From: JACCVL01 sp038233135
Lineage (GTDB): Bacteria > Actinomycetota > Actinomycetes > Propionibacteriales > Nocardioidaceae
DNA length: 14,793 nt
Reading direction: 5' to 3'
Assembly: GCA_038233135.1 (NCBI GenBank)
Contig: JBBSMN010000056.1
Span: forward strand, 1 to 14,793
Position numbers and translations under genes: made by a program. Below, one piece after another: positions 1 through 7,334 of the stretch (within the stretch, counting starts at the first letter, position 1; each line of letters starts with the position of its first letter). Under the pieces are notes generated by a model. It had not been told where the DNA came from and searched no databases. It saw only the letters and a list, made by a program, of their open reading frames with translations.

Positions 1-2184
1 GACGTCGTGCTGTTGCACGCACCTGACGTCGCGACCACCGAGGTGTCCCGGCTGGCGGAGCTGTTGTGGTACCCGCTGTGGGACGACGGGACTCCACTCG
101 ATCACGCGGTGCGAGACACCCGGGCCATGCGCGCGGTCGCTGCCGACGACTGGCGCGCCGCCTTAGGGATGCTTGACGCCCGCCACGTGGCAGGGGAGGC
201 CTCGCTGACCAGCGACCTGCGGTCTGCGGTGTTGGGCGACTGGCGCCGGGGAGCACGCACGCGGCTGCCCGAGCTGCGGGCTGCGAGCCAGCAGCGGGCC
301 GAACGAGCCGGCGACCTCGCCTACGCCGCCATCCCGGACCTGAAGGACTCCCGTGGTGGTCTTCGCGACGGGGTGGTCCTGCGCGCGCTGGTGGCCACCT
401 GGCTCGTCGACGTCCCCCACCAGCAGATCGAGGAGCACCGAGCCGCCCTGCTCGACGTGCGCGACGCGCTGCACCAAGCTGCCGAGCGCCGGACCGACCG
501 GCTGCACCCCGAGCTGGTGGCCGAGGTCGCGGGGCTGCTGGGCAGCGACCCGAACGCACTGGGCAGGCATGTGCGGGGGCTGGGTCGTCGTACGGCGCAC
601 CTGTGCGACCTCACGTGGCACCGCGTCGACCAGGCGCTTGCTCGGCCCAGTCGGCTGCCAGGGCGACGGACGAGCCGCCGCCCCCCGCTCGAACGGCTGG
701 GCGAGGGGATCGCGGCCCTCGCCGGAGAGGTCGTCCTGGACAACAGGGCGCGGCCCGAGGACGACCCGGTGCTCGCACTGCGCGCAGCCGCGGAGGCAGC
801 CGAGCGTGGTCTGCTGCTGGGTCCGGCGACCGCAGCCCGGCTGCAGTCAGACGCACCCGACCTGCCGGATCCCTGGCCAGAGCTCGCCCGCCGCACCTTC
901 GTGCGGCTGCTCGCCGCCGGGCCGGGACTCGTACCGGTCTGGGAGGAGCTCGACCACGCCGGGCTGGTGGGGCGGTGGCTGCCCGAGTGGGACGGTTTGC
1001 GGCTGCGTGCCTCGGACTCACCGGTGCACCGTTTCACGGTGGACCGACACTGCCTGCAGACCTGTGTCGAGGCGACGACGAGGCTGCGTGACGTCGCCAG
1101 GGCCGACGTGCTCGTCGTGGCGGCGCTGCTGCACGACGTCGGCAAGCAGCTCGCCGGGGACCACAGCCAGGTTGGTGCAGACGTCGCCGAGAGGGTCGCT
1201 CTGCGGATGGGGTTCGGCGCCGACGATGCACAGCTCATCGCCTTCCTCGTGCGCCGGCACCTGCTGCTGCCCGCGACGGCGGTCCGCCGCGACCTCGACG
1301 ACCCCGAGACCGTGTCCCTGGTCGCCGACGCGGTCGGCGACGGTGACCGGCTCGCCCTGCTCGCAGCGCTCACCGAGTCGGATGCGCGTAGCGCGAGCCC
1401 GGCGGCGTGGACGACTTGGCGAGCGGGCCTGGTGCGGCGCCTGGTGGCAGCGGTGTCAGTCACGCTCGCCGCTCGGGCGCGGGACCAACCCGGGCGCACC
1501 TCGTCGTCGGACTCCCGTCAGCTGGCACCGCCGGTGTGGGCCACGGATGTCGAGGACGGTTCGTACCGGATGCGGGTGCATCCGCAGCCTGACGGAACGC
1601 GCATCTCCGTGGCCGCGCTCAACCGGCTGGGCCTGCTGGCAGACGTCGCGGGGGCGTTCGCCGTCTCCGGGCTGACGATCCGGGCCGCGCGGGCCGCGCT
1701 GTACGAGGAGGTCGGCACCGAGGGTCGGCACCCGGTCGGGGTCTCCTGGTGGGACGTCGACCGCGCCGAGGTCGACGTCGCGGGCTTGCGGCTGCGCCTG
1801 GACCGCGTGCTGGACGGCAGCATCGACCTGGCGGACCGGCTGCTCGAGCCCGGGGCGCAGCGGGTCGCGCTCACCCGTCCCGCGCCGGCCCCTCCCCGCG
1901 TACGGGCGTTGCCGGGGGTGTCGACGACGGCCACGGTGCTGGAGGTGCGTGCCGGTGACCGCCCGGCGCTGGTATGGCGGCTGTGCAGGGCCCTCGCCGA
2001 CGCTGACGTGGACGTGCGTTCGGCCCACGTCGACACGCTCGGGCCGCAGGCCGAGGACGTCGTCTACGTCACCGACCGGGACGGCCGGCCACTGAGCGAC
2101 GAGGCCGCCGAGCAGGTCGCCTCGACACTGCAGCTGGCCCTCGACGACGACATGGGCGACCAGATCGACGACGTGCGCGGTTAG
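1..2184 (+). CDS. glnD: Bifunctional uridylyl/adenylyl-transferase of PII protein (GlnD), 5'-truncated by window edge
   Basis: GlnD modifies and demodifies the PII signal protein GlnB/GlnK in the cytosol in response to glutamine and so links nitrogen status to glutamine synthetase. The reading frame is open from base 1, so the gene starts upstream. The first residues (DVVLLH) look like the end of the nucleotidyltransferase motif, whose glycine-rich part is outside the window. Next comes the GlnD linker with WYPLWDDG (about 61-90) and PDLKDSRGGLRDG (about 334-372). An HD-type phosphohydrolase domain follows: HRFTVDRH (1027-1050), LLHDVGK with the HD pair at 1132-1137, GDHS near 1159, and RRDLDDP near 1288. 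Two C-terminal ACT domains lie at about 1570-1720 and 1918-2085 and would bind glutamine. About 727 residues are visible and no disruption is seen. In relatives glnB and amt lie just upstream, which cannot be checked here. The TAG stop forms part of a -10-like hexamer. Confidence 0.95.
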   Translation, partial: DVVLLHAPDVATTEVSRLAELLWYPLWDDGTPLDHAVRDTRAMRAVAADDWRAALGMLDARHVAGEASLTSDLRSAVLGDWRRGARTRLPELRAASQQRAERAGDLAYAAIPDLKDSRGGLRDGVVLRALVATWLVDVPHQQIEEHRAALLDVRDALHQAAERRTDRLHPELVAEVAGLLGSDPNALGRHVRGLGRRTAHLCDLTWHRVDQALARPSRLPGRRTSRRPPLERLGEGIAALAGEVVLDNRARPEDDPVLALRAAAEAAERGLLLGPATAARLQSDAPDLPDPWPELARRTFVRLLAAGPGLVPVWEELDHAGLVGRWLPEWDGLRLRASDSPVHRFTVDRHCLQTCVEATTRLRDVARADVLVVAALLHDVGKQLAGDHSQVGADVAERVALRMGFGADDAQLIAFLVRRHLLLPATAVRRDLDDPETVSLVADAVGDGDRLALLAALTESDARSASPAAWTTWRAGLVRRLVAAVSVTLAARARDQPGRTSSSDSRQLAPPVWATDVEDGSYRMRVHPQPDGTRISVAALNRLGLLADVAGAFAVSGLTIRAARAALYEEVGTEGRHPVGVSWWDVDRAEVDVAGLRLRLDRVLDGSIDLADRLLEPGAQRVALTRPAPAPPRVRALPGVSTTATVLEVRAGDRPALVWRLCRALADADVDVRSAHVDTLGPQAEDVVYVTDRDGRPLSDEAAEQVASTLQLALDDDMGDQIDDVRG

Positions 2185-2187
2185 GCT
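2182..2187 (+). promoter_or_regulatory. Candidate -10 hexamer TAGGCT for ffh, overlapping the glnD stop codon
   Basis: TAGGCT fits the actinobacterial sigma-A -10 pattern TANNNT. Its first three bases are the glnD TAG stop. A transcript starting about 7 nt downstream (near 2194) would give ffh a leader of about 35 nt that contains its Shine-Dalgarno sequence. No convincing -35 is visible (a weak GCGACC lies at 2157-2162), so this is inference from motif and position. Confidence 0.35.
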
Positions 2188-2216
2188 GGCCGCGCCCGCA
2201 CTCCGCCGACCGCTGC

Positions 2217-2223
2217 GAGGAGG
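2217..2223 (+). promoter_or_regulatory. Strong ribosome binding site of ffh, fixes GTG start
   Basis: GAGGAGG ends 5 nt before GTG 2229. It is one of the best Shine-Dalgarno matches in the window and fixes the ffh start at this GTG. Confidence 0.8.
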
Positions 2224-2228
2224 CCCCG

Positions 2229-3830
2229 GTGTTCGACACGCTCCAGGATCGTCTGTCCGCGACGTTCAAGTCGTTGCGTGGCAAGGGCCGGCTCACCGAG
2301 GCCGACATCGACGCCACCGCCCGCGAGATACGCATCGCGCTGCTGGAGGCCGACGTCGCCCTTCCGGTCGTGCGCTCGTTCATCGCCGCGCTCAAGGAGC
2401 GGGCTCGCGGCGCACAGGTGAGCGCGGCGCTCAACCCGGCCCAGCAGGTCATCAAGATCGTCAACGAGGAGCTCGTGGCGATCCTCGGCGGCGAGACCCG
2501 CCGGCTGCGCTTCGCCAAGCAGGCGCCGACGGTGATCATGCTGGCCGGTCTGCAGGGCGCCGGCAAGACGACCCTGGCCGGCAAGCTCGGCCGTTGGCTC
2601 AAGGAGCAGGGCACCACCCCGATGCTGGTCGCCGCCGACCTGCAGCGACCGAACGCGGTGAACCAGCTGCAGATCGTCGGCTCGCAGGCTGGCGTGACCG
2701 TCTTCGCCCCCGAGCCCGGCAACGGCACCGGCGACCCGGTCGCGGTCGCCCGGGACTCGATCGCGCATGCCCGGCGTACGTTGCACGACGTCGTCATCGT
2801 CGACACCGCCGGTCGGTTGGGCATCGACACCGAGCTCATGCAGCAGGCCGCCGACATCCACGACGCGGTGCACCCCGACGAGACCCTGTTCGTGATCGAC
2901 GCGATGGTCGGCCAGGACGCCGTCACCACCGCGATGGCCTTCCAGGACGGGGTCGGCTTCGACGGCGTCGTGCTGTCGAAGCTCGACGGCGACGCCCGCG
3001 GCGGGGCGGCGCTGTCGGTCGCACAGGTCACCGGGCGACCGGTGATGTTCGCCTCCAACGGCGAGAAGCTCACCGACTTCGACCTCTTCCACCCCGACCG
3101 GATGGCGTCCCGGATCCTCGGCATGGGCGACATGCTGACGCTGATCGAGCAGGCCGAGAAGACGTTCGACGCCGAGCAGGCCCAGCAGGCCGCCGACAAG
3201 CTCCGGGGGACCGGCACCGGCTTCACCCTCGACGACTTCCTGCAGCAGATGCAGGCCGTTCGCAAGATGGGATCCCTGTCCAAGATCTTCGGCATGCTGC
3301 CCGGCATGGGCGAGATGAAGGACCAGATCGCCGGTATCGACGAGCGCGAGGTGGACCGGCTGCAGGCCATCATCCAGTCGATGACACCGGCCGAGCGCGC
3401 CGAGCCCAAGATGATCGACGGCTCGCGGCGGCAGCGGATCTCGCGGGGTTCCGGCACGACCGTGCAGCAGGTCAACCAGCTCGTCGACCGATTCTTCGAG
3501 GCTCGGACGATGATGACCCAGCTCGCCAACGGTGGCGGCATGCCAGGCATGCCAGGGATGCCAGGGATGCCAGGGATGCCAGGGATGCCAGGGATGCCAG
3601 GGATGCTGGGCGGCGGCAAACGCGCCAAGGCCAAGCAGCAGGCCAAGAGGGGTCGCACCAAGCGTGGCTCCGGCAACCCGGCCAAGCGTGCCCAGCAGGC
3701 CAGCGCGGCGGCCGGCCCTCCCACCGCCGATGGCTCCGGCAGCGCACCGTTCGGCCGACCAGACGGGCCCGCCGCCGATCGTGGCGCCGACGGCTTCGAC
3801 CTGCCCAAGGGACTCCGCGACCTGATCTGA
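2229..3830 (+). CDS. ffh: Signal recognition particle GTPase Ffh (SRP54)
   Basis: Ffh binds signal sequences on nascent chains together with 4.5S RNA and delivers the ribosome to the FtsY receptor at the membrane. The protein has 533 residues. The helical N domain covers about 1-90. The G domain has the P-loop GLQGAGKT (107-114), the actinobacterial form DLQRPNAVNQL (137-147), DTAGR (192-196) and SKLDGDARGG (250-259). The M domain (about 330-430) ends with the SRP-RNA-binding helix SRRQRISRGSGT (399-410). Unlike the compact forms near 450 residues, a tail of about 95 residues follows. It begins with seven MPG triplets (438-458), then a Lys/Arg-rich stretch, a Pro/Gly/Ala linker, and ends in LPKGLRDLI. 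The GTG start is supported by GAGGAGG at 5 nt. ffh lies 44 nt after glnD and 27 nt before the amidohydrolase. Confidence 0.97.
   Translation: MFDTLQDRLSATFKSLRGKGRLTEADIDATAREIRIALLEADVALPVVRSFIAALKERARGAQVSAALNPAQQVIKIVNEELVAILGGETRRLRFAKQAPTVIMLAGLQGAGKTTLAGKLGRWLKEQGTTPMLVAADLQRPNAVNQLQIVGSQAGVTVFAPEPGNGTGDPVAVARDSIAHARRTLHDVVIVDTAGRLGIDTELMQQAADIHDAVHPDETLFVIDAMVGQDAVTTAMAFQDGVGFDGVVLSKLDGDARGGAALSVAQVTGRPVMFASNGEKLTDFDLFHPDRMASRILGMGDMLTLIEQAEKTFDAEQAQQAADKLRGTGTGFTLDDFLQQMQAVRKMGSLSKIFGMLPGMGEMKDQIAGIDEREVDRLQAIIQSMTPAERAEPKMIDGSRRQRISRGSGTTVQQVNQLVDRFFEARTMMTQLANGGGMPGMPGMPGMPGMPGMPGMPGMLGGGKRAKAKQQAKRGRTKRGSGNPAKRAQQASAAAGPPTADGSGSAPFGRPDGPAADRGADGFDLPKGLRDLI
3540..3602 (+). repeat. 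Seven-copy 9-bp coding minisatellite (Met-Pro-Gly)n in ffh
   Basis: There are seven in-frame units. The first reads ATGCCAGGC and the next six are identical ATGCCAGGG; a degenerate eighth (ATGCTGGGC) begins at 3603. Every proline is CCA and almost every glycine GGG, unlike the CCG/CCC and GGC usage in the rest of ffh. Near-perfect identity at synonymous positions indicates recent expansion by slippage. Copy number can change without a frameshift. Confidence 0.95.
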
Positions 3831-3843
3831 CCGGGCGCGACGC

Positions 3844-3849
3844 TAGCGT
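3844..3849 (+). promoter_or_regulatory. Candidate leaderless -10 hexamer TAGCGT of the amidohydrolase gene
   Basis: TAGCGT matches TANNNT and its last base is 8 nt before ATG 3858, so transcription would start at or near the A of the ATG. No Shine-Dalgarno sequence is present in the 27-nt gap, which favours a leaderless message. No good -35 is seen. Confidence 0.4.
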
Positions 3850-3857
3850 TCGCTGTC

Positions 3858-4946
3858 ATGACTGCTGCGCTGCGTGTCCGCGGCGTGGTGCTGCCCGAGG
3901 GCGAGCACCGCGACGTCTACGTCGTCGACGGGAGGGTGTCCTACGAGCCGGTCGCTGATGCGGAGGACCTCAGCGTCGGCCTTGACCGGGCGTGGATCGT
4001 GCCGGGACTGGTGGACGCGCACTGCCATGTCGGTCTCGACGCCGACGGCGCCGTGGACGAGGAGACCCAGGAGAAGCAGGCCATCGACGACCGCGACGGC
4101 GGGGCGCTACTGCTGCGCGACTGTGGCAGCGCCGCCGACACACGCTGGATCGACGACCGGGCGGACCTGCCGGAGATCATCCGCGCGGGGCGGCACATCG
4201 CCCGTACCCGCCGCTACGTCCGCAACTACGCCCACGAGGTGGAGCCGCCCGAGCTGGCGGCCTACGTCACCAGGGAGGCTGCTCGCGGTGACGGCTGGGT
4301 CAAGATCGTTGGGGACTGGATCGAGCGGGACGCCGGTGACCTGACGCCACTGTGGCCGGGCGACGCGGTGCGAGCCGCGGTGGCTGCCGCGCACGACGGC
4401 GGGGCCAGGATGACCGCCCACGTCTTCGGCGCCGACGCGCTCCCCGATCTCATCGACGCCGGCATCGACTGCATCGAGCACGGGACGGGACTGTCCGCAG
4501 ACCTGGTCGACACCATGGCCGACCGCGGCACTGCACTTGTCCCGACTGTCAAGCAGCTGGAGAACTTCCCCTCGTATGCCGATCAGGGCGAGGCCAAGTT
4601 CCCCGCCTATGCCGCGCGCATGCGTGCGCTCTTCGCCCGGCGGCGGGAGACGATCGGCGCGGCGTACGAGGCGGGCGTGGCGATCTATGCGGGCACCGAC
4701 GCCGGTGGGGTCCTGCCGCACGGGTTGATCGCCACCGAGGTCGTCCAGCTCGCGACGTACGGGCTCAGCGCTTTCGACGCACTCGGTGCCGCCTCGTGGC
4801 GTGCCCTGGAGTGGTTGGGCCGTCCGGCGCGGCTCGACGAGGGGGTGCCGGCGAGCTTCTGCGTCTACGGCGCAGATCCCCTGGCCGATCTGGGTGTGCT
4901 GGCGGCGCCGGCGCGGGTGGTGCTGCGTGGCCGGGTCGTCGCCTGA
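3858..4946 (+). CDS. Metal-dependent amidohydrolase family protein (COG1228-like), substrate unknown
   Basis: The protein has 362 residues and the layout of a cytosolic metal-dependent hydrolase of the imidazolonepropionase/prolidase-like amidohydrolase group. A small beta-sandwich is formed by both ends: residues 1-48, and the C-terminus ending in RVVLRGRVVA. A TIM barrel lies between. Expected metal and catalytic residues are visible: HCH in VPGLVDAHCHVG (H55, H57), K149 in WVKIVGDW as a possible bridging carboxy-lysine, H188 in TAHVFG, H208 in IEHGTG, and D281 in AGTDAGG. No signal peptide is seen. It sits 27 nt after ffh and is oriented with it; I recall the same neighbour in other actinobacteria (Rv2915c next to ffh). 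Nothing nearby suggests a substrate, and adjacency does not prove a role in protein export. Confidence 0.88.
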   Translation: MTAALRVRGVVLPEGEHRDVYVVDGRVSYEPVADAEDLSVGLDRAWIVPGLVDAHCHVGLDADGAVDEETQEKQAIDDRDGGALLLRDCGSAADTRWIDDRADLPEIIRAGRHIARTRRYVRNYAHEVEPPELAAYVTREAARGDGWVKIVGDWIERDAGDLTPLWPGDAVRAAVAAAHDGGARMTAHVFGADALPDLIDAGIDCIEHGTGLSADLVDTMADRGTALVPTVKQLENFPSYADQGEAKFPAYAARMRALFARRRETIGAAYEAGVAIYAGTDAGGVLPHGLIATEVVQLATYGLSAFDALGAASWRALEWLGRPARLDEGVPASFCVYGADPLADLGVLAAPARVVLRGRVVA

Positions 4947-4973
4947 GCCCCACCCTCGCCAACCCCGCCCCGT

Positions 4974-4997
4974 CTGCTGGCCGCGCCTGCTGGCCGC
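4974..4997 (+). repeat. Short tandem direct repeat in the amidohydrolase-rpsP gap
   Basis: CTGCTGGCCGC occurs at 4974-4984 and again at 4987-4997 with a 13-bp period. It lies about 75 bp upstream of the candidate rpsP promoter. The rest of 4947-5068 is C-rich, with no ORF of its own and no terminator-like hairpin followed by a T-run. Confidence 0.5.
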
Positions 4998-5068
4998 TGC
5001 GCCAGGTCAACGTTGCGTACGGCCGATGGGACGCGGCGGCGCCCCGCCCTGCTGGGGTGTACGCAGCG

Positions 5069-5101
5069 CGATTGGGCCACCCCGCCGCTGTCTGGCACAA
5101 T
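5069..5101 (+). promoter_or_regulatory. Candidate sigma-A promoter of the rpsP operon
   Basis: TTGGGC (5072-5077) and CACAAT (5096-5101) are separated by 18 nt, a good spacing. Transcription near 5108 would give a leader of about 125 nt before rpsP. That leader contains a weak inverted repeat, CCGGC (5168-5172) with GCCGG (5181-5185). The preceding bases CGATTGGGC are identical to those at the candidate rpsB promoter. Confidence 0.5.
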
Positions 5102-5232
5102 CAGCAGCCGAACCCGTCCGCCGCGGTCCCTCTCAACCACGGTCCGACGGTTCAGCGAGGCACTCCGCCGGCATCCCCACGCCGGACGCGACTGCCCACC
5201 CACCATCGATCCAGCAGGGAGACCCCACACTC

Positions 5233-5781
5233 GTGGCCGTCAAGATCCGTCTGAAGCGCATGGGCAAGATCCGTACGCCCTTCTACCGCATCGTCGTCGC
5301 CGACTCGCGCACCAAGCGGGACGGCCGGGTGATCGAGGAGATCGGCACCTACAACCCGAAGACCGACCCGTCGATCATCCACGTCGACTCCGACCGCGCG
5401 CAGCACTGGCTGTCGGTCGGCGCCCAGCCCAGCGAGCCGGTGCGCGCGCTGCTGAGCAAGACCGGCGACTGGCAGAAGTTCAAGGGTGCACCGGCGCCAC
5501 CGCCGTTGCTTGAGGCAGCGCCCAAGAAGGACAAGCTCGAGACCTTCAACGAGGTGCTCAAGGAGGTCCATGGCGACTCGGCCGAGGAGGCCGTCACCGC
5601 CAAGAAGACCACCGCCAAGAAGGCGGCCAAGAAGTCCACCGCCAAGAAGGCGGCAACGGCCGACGGATCTGCCGACGACAAGGCTGCCGACAGTGAGCCG
5701 GAGGACGCCGAGGCCGCCGACACGTCCCCCGCCGAGGCCGCCGACACGTCCGCCGCCGCCACCGAGCCAGCCGACAGCTGA
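5233..5781 (+). CDS. rpsP: 30S ribosomal protein S16 (bS16) with long charged C-terminal tail
   Basis: bS16 is a small-subunit assembly protein. The canonical fold is at residues 1-85: VAVKIRLKRMGKIRTPFYRI, then VADSRTKRDGRVIEEIGTYNP. GTG 5233 is chosen because homology begins there, and AGGGAGA (5216-5222) lies 10 nt upstream. The open frame continues upstream of 5233 without S16 similarity. At 182 residues it is about twice the bacterial minimum; long tails are known in actinobacterial S16. Here the tail splits into a histone-H1-like Lys/Ala block (about 123-140, repeated AKK) and an acidic, Ala-rich end (about 143-182) with an eight-residue duplication. It is the first gene of the rpsP-khpA-rimM-trmD operon, with khpA 5 nt downstream. 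Confidence 0.97.
   Translation: MAVKIRLKRMGKIRTPFYRIVVADSRTKRDGRVIEEIGTYNPKTDPSIIHVDSDRAQHWLSVGAQPSEPVRALLSKTGDWQKFKGAPAPPPLLEAAPKKDKLETFNEVLKEVHGDSAEEAVTAKKTTAKKAAKKSTAKKAATADGSADDKAADSEPEDAEAADTSPAEAADTSAAATEPADS
5707..5751 (+). repeat. 24-bp tandem duplication in the acidic tail of rpsP
   Basis: A 21-bp segment at 5707-5727 is repeated exactly at 5731-5751 with period 24, giving two copies of an AEAADTS unit. The shared core reads GAGGCCGCCGACACGTCC. Identity at third positions indicates a recent in-frame duplication. Confidence 0.9.
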
Positions 5782-5786
5782 TCGGC

Positions 5787-6026
5787 ATGCTTGCCGAGGC
5801 CCTCGAGCACGTCGTGCGCGCGATCGTCGAGCATCCCGACGACGTCGACGTCCAGACGAAGGAACTGCGGCGCGGTCGGCTGCTCGAGGTGCGGGTGCAC
5901 CCCGACGACCTCGGTCGGGTGATCGGCCGGTCGGGGCGCACCGCCACCGCGATCCGGACCGTGCTCGGTGCCGTCGCCGGTGCCGGGGGTGCGCGCATCG
6001 ACTTCGTCGACGTCGACCGTCGCTGA
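5787..6026 (+). CDS. khpA: KH-domain RNA-binding protein KhpA (YlqC family)
   Basis: This 79-residue protein is a single KH domain. The GxxG loop is in GRVIGRSGRTATAI (about 44-57), after VEVRV-type strands, and a C-terminal strand reads RIDFVDVDR. KhpA homologues work with KhpB/Jag as a small RNA chaperone that affects cell elongation in Gram-positives; the partner is not in this window. ATG 5787 is 5 nt after the rpsP stop and has no strong Shine-Dalgarno sequence, so translation is probably coupled. Position between rpsP and rimM is the usual one for the family. Confidence 0.93.
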   Translation: MLAEALEHVVRAIVEHPDDVDVQTKELRRGRLLEVRVHPDDLGRVIGRSGRTATAIRTVLGAVAGAGGARIDFVDVDRR

Positions 6027-6032
6027 CCTGCG

Positions 6033-6557
6033 ATGGACGCCGTCGTCGGCCGCATCGGTCGCGCGCACGGCATCCGCGGCGAGGTGGGTGTCGAGGTGCG
6101 TACGGACGCACCCGCCGTCCGGTTCGCCGCCGGCGCCGTGCTGCGCCTACCCGACGGCGGTCGCCCGGCGCTGACGGTCCTGTCGACCCGCCGGCACGGG
6201 GATCGGCTACTCGTGCGGTTCGCCGACATCGTGGACCGCACCCAGGCGGAGGCGCTGCGCGGCCAAGAGCTCGTGGCAGACGTGGGCACCGACGAGCCGC
6301 CGACCGACCCGGACGAGTTCTACGACGCCCAGCTGGTGGGGCTCACGATGCGTACGACCAGCGGTGACGTGGTGGGCACGATCACCGAGGTGCAGCACCG
6401 GCCGGCGCAGGACCTGCTGGTGGTGCGCTCGGCCGACCGCGTCCACCTGGTCCCGTTCGTCACGGCGCTGGTGCCCGACGTCGACCTGGCGGGCGGCACC
6501 GTCACCGTCGAGCCCGTGCCCGGCCTGCTCGGCGACGAGCGCGACGACGGGAGCTGA
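6033..6557 (+). CDS. rimM: 16S rRNA processing / 30S maturation factor RimM
   Basis: RimM binds ribosomal protein S19 and helps mature the 30S head. The 174-residue protein begins with the N-terminal signature VGRIGRAHGIRGEVGV (about 5-20) in a beta-barrel domain. A PRC-barrel follows, starting near DEFYDAQLVGL (about 95-105), with LLVVRSADRVHLVPFV. Length and order are normal. ATG 6033 is 6 nt after the khpA stop. trmD follows 1 nt after the TGA, which implies translational coupling within the rpsP operon. Confidence 0.95.
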   Translation: MDAVVGRIGRAHGIRGEVGVEVRTDAPAVRFAAGAVLRLPDGGRPALTVLSTRRHGDRLLVRFADIVDRTQAEALRGQELVADVGTDEPPTDPDEFYDAQLVGLTMRTTSGDVVGTITEVQHRPAQDLLVVRSADRVHLVPFVTALVPDVDLAGGTVTVEPVPGLLGDERDDGS

Positions 6558-6558
6558 G

Positions 6559-7311
6559 GTGCGCGTCGACATCGTCACCATCTTCCCCGACTACCTCGCG
6601 CCGCTGTCGCTGTCGCTGCCCGGCCGCGCCCAGGACGCCGGCCTGCTGGAGGTCGGTGTCCACGACCTGCGCGCCTGGACCCGCGACCGGCACCGCACCG
6701 TCGACGACACGCCGTACGGCGGCGGCGCCGGCATGGTCATGCGGCCGGAGCCCTGGGGTGCGGCATTCGACGCCCTCGCACCGCCCGACGGCCCTACCCT
6801 CCCGCGGCTGCTGGCGCCGACGCCGGCCGGTCGCCCCTTCACCCAAGCCGACGCCGTACGCCTCGCCGCCGAGCCCTGGCTGCTGATCGCCTGCGGCCGC
6901 TACGAGGGCATCGACCAGCGGGTGCTCGAGCACGCGGCCACGCAGATGCCGGTCGAGGAGGTGTCGATCGGCGACTACGTGGTCAACGGGGGCGAGGTCG
7001 CCGCGCTGGTCATCGTCGAGGCCGTTGCCAGGCTGCTTCCCGGCTTCCTCGGCAACCCCGAGTCACTGACCGAGGAGTCGCACGGCCAGGGGGAGCGCGG
7101 CAGCCTGCTGGAGGCCCCCGTCTACACCAAACCCGCCGAGTGGCGCGGGTGGCAGGTCCCGGGCGTGCTCACCAGCGGGGACCACGCCCGGGTGGCCAGG
7201 TGGCGGCATGAGCAGTCGCTGCGTCGGACGCGGAGCCGCCGTCCCGACCTGCTCCCTGCCCCGGGCGCCCGTACGGAGCCGCCGGGGGGCGAGGCACCGG
7301 CGATTTCGTAG
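6559..7311 (+). CDS. trmD: tRNA (guanine-N1)-methyltransferase TrmD
   Basis: TrmD is a SPOUT-fold enzyme that makes m1G37 in tRNAs from S-adenosylmethionine and prevents +1 frameshifting. GTG 6559 is selected because MRVDIVTIFP is the conserved start and it follows the rimM TGA by 1 nt; the frame is open further upstream but without similarity. The 250 residues include TVDDTPYGGGAGMVM (47-61), and the deep-knot SAM site GRYEGIDQR (113-121) and SIGDYVVNGGE (136-146). They also include LLEAPVYTKP (183-192) and a basic C-terminal helical domain with RRPDLL. The catalytic aspartate in the usual E/Q-D-S-F/H motif (Asp169 in E. coli) aligns here with Glu173 in TEESH. Confidence 0.96.
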   Translation: MRVDIVTIFPDYLAPLSLSLPGRAQDAGLLEVGVHDLRAWTRDRHRTVDDTPYGGGAGMVMRPEPWGAAFDALAPPDGPTLPRLLAPTPAGRPFTQADAVRLAAEPWLLIACGRYEGIDQRVLEHAATQMPVEEVSIGDYVVNGGEVAALVIVEAVARLLPGFLGNPESLTEESHGQGERGSLLEAPVYTKPAEWRGWQVPGVLTSGDHARVARWRHEQSLRRTRSRRPDLLPAPGARTEPPGGEAPAIS

Positions 7312-7334
7312 CGCCCGTCGCGCTGTGGCAGACT
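7304..7334 (+). promoter_or_regulatory. Possible rplS promoter
   Basis: TTTCGT (7304-7309) and CAGACT (7329-7334) are 19 nt apart and the former follows CGA, as at rpsP. CAGACT matches only the key A and T of TANNNT. If active it starts transcription near 7341. The -10 coincides with one arm of the inverted repeat described for the rplS leader, so only one of the two uses can be right on a given transcript. Confidence 0.3.

Noticed and set aside
321..1675. Long overlapping open frames on both strands inside glnD
   Set aside because: Arg/Ser/Pro-rich translations without motifs, typical shadows of a high-GC gene; the GlnD frame holds the HD and ACT domains.
3540..3602. CRISPR-like short repeat array
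   Set aside because: Units are 9 bp with no spacers and lie in frame within ffh, so this is a coding minisatellite.
2069..3859. Long minus-strand open frame of 596 codons opposite ffh
   Set aside because: It is the mirror of the ffh coding frame in GC-rich DNA. Its sequence is low-complexity Ser/Arg/Pro with an IPG repeat from the minisatellite and no domain, whereas ffh on the plus strand has every SRP54 motif.
5041..5056. GC-rich inverted repeat (CCCC...GGGG) after the amidohydrolase as an intrinsic terminator
   Set aside because: The stem is short and no T-run follows; it does not meet the pattern of a Rho-independent terminator.
5168..5185. Leader hairpin of rpsP
   Set aside because: Only five pairs (CCGGC/GCCGG) with an 8-nt loop, expected by chance in such GC-rich DNA; mentioned with the promoter only.
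4786..5232. Upstream extension of rpsP (149 codons)
   Set aside because: It runs back into the amidohydrolase gene and has no S16 similarity; S16 homology starts exactly at GTG 5233 with a Shine-Dalgarno sequence.
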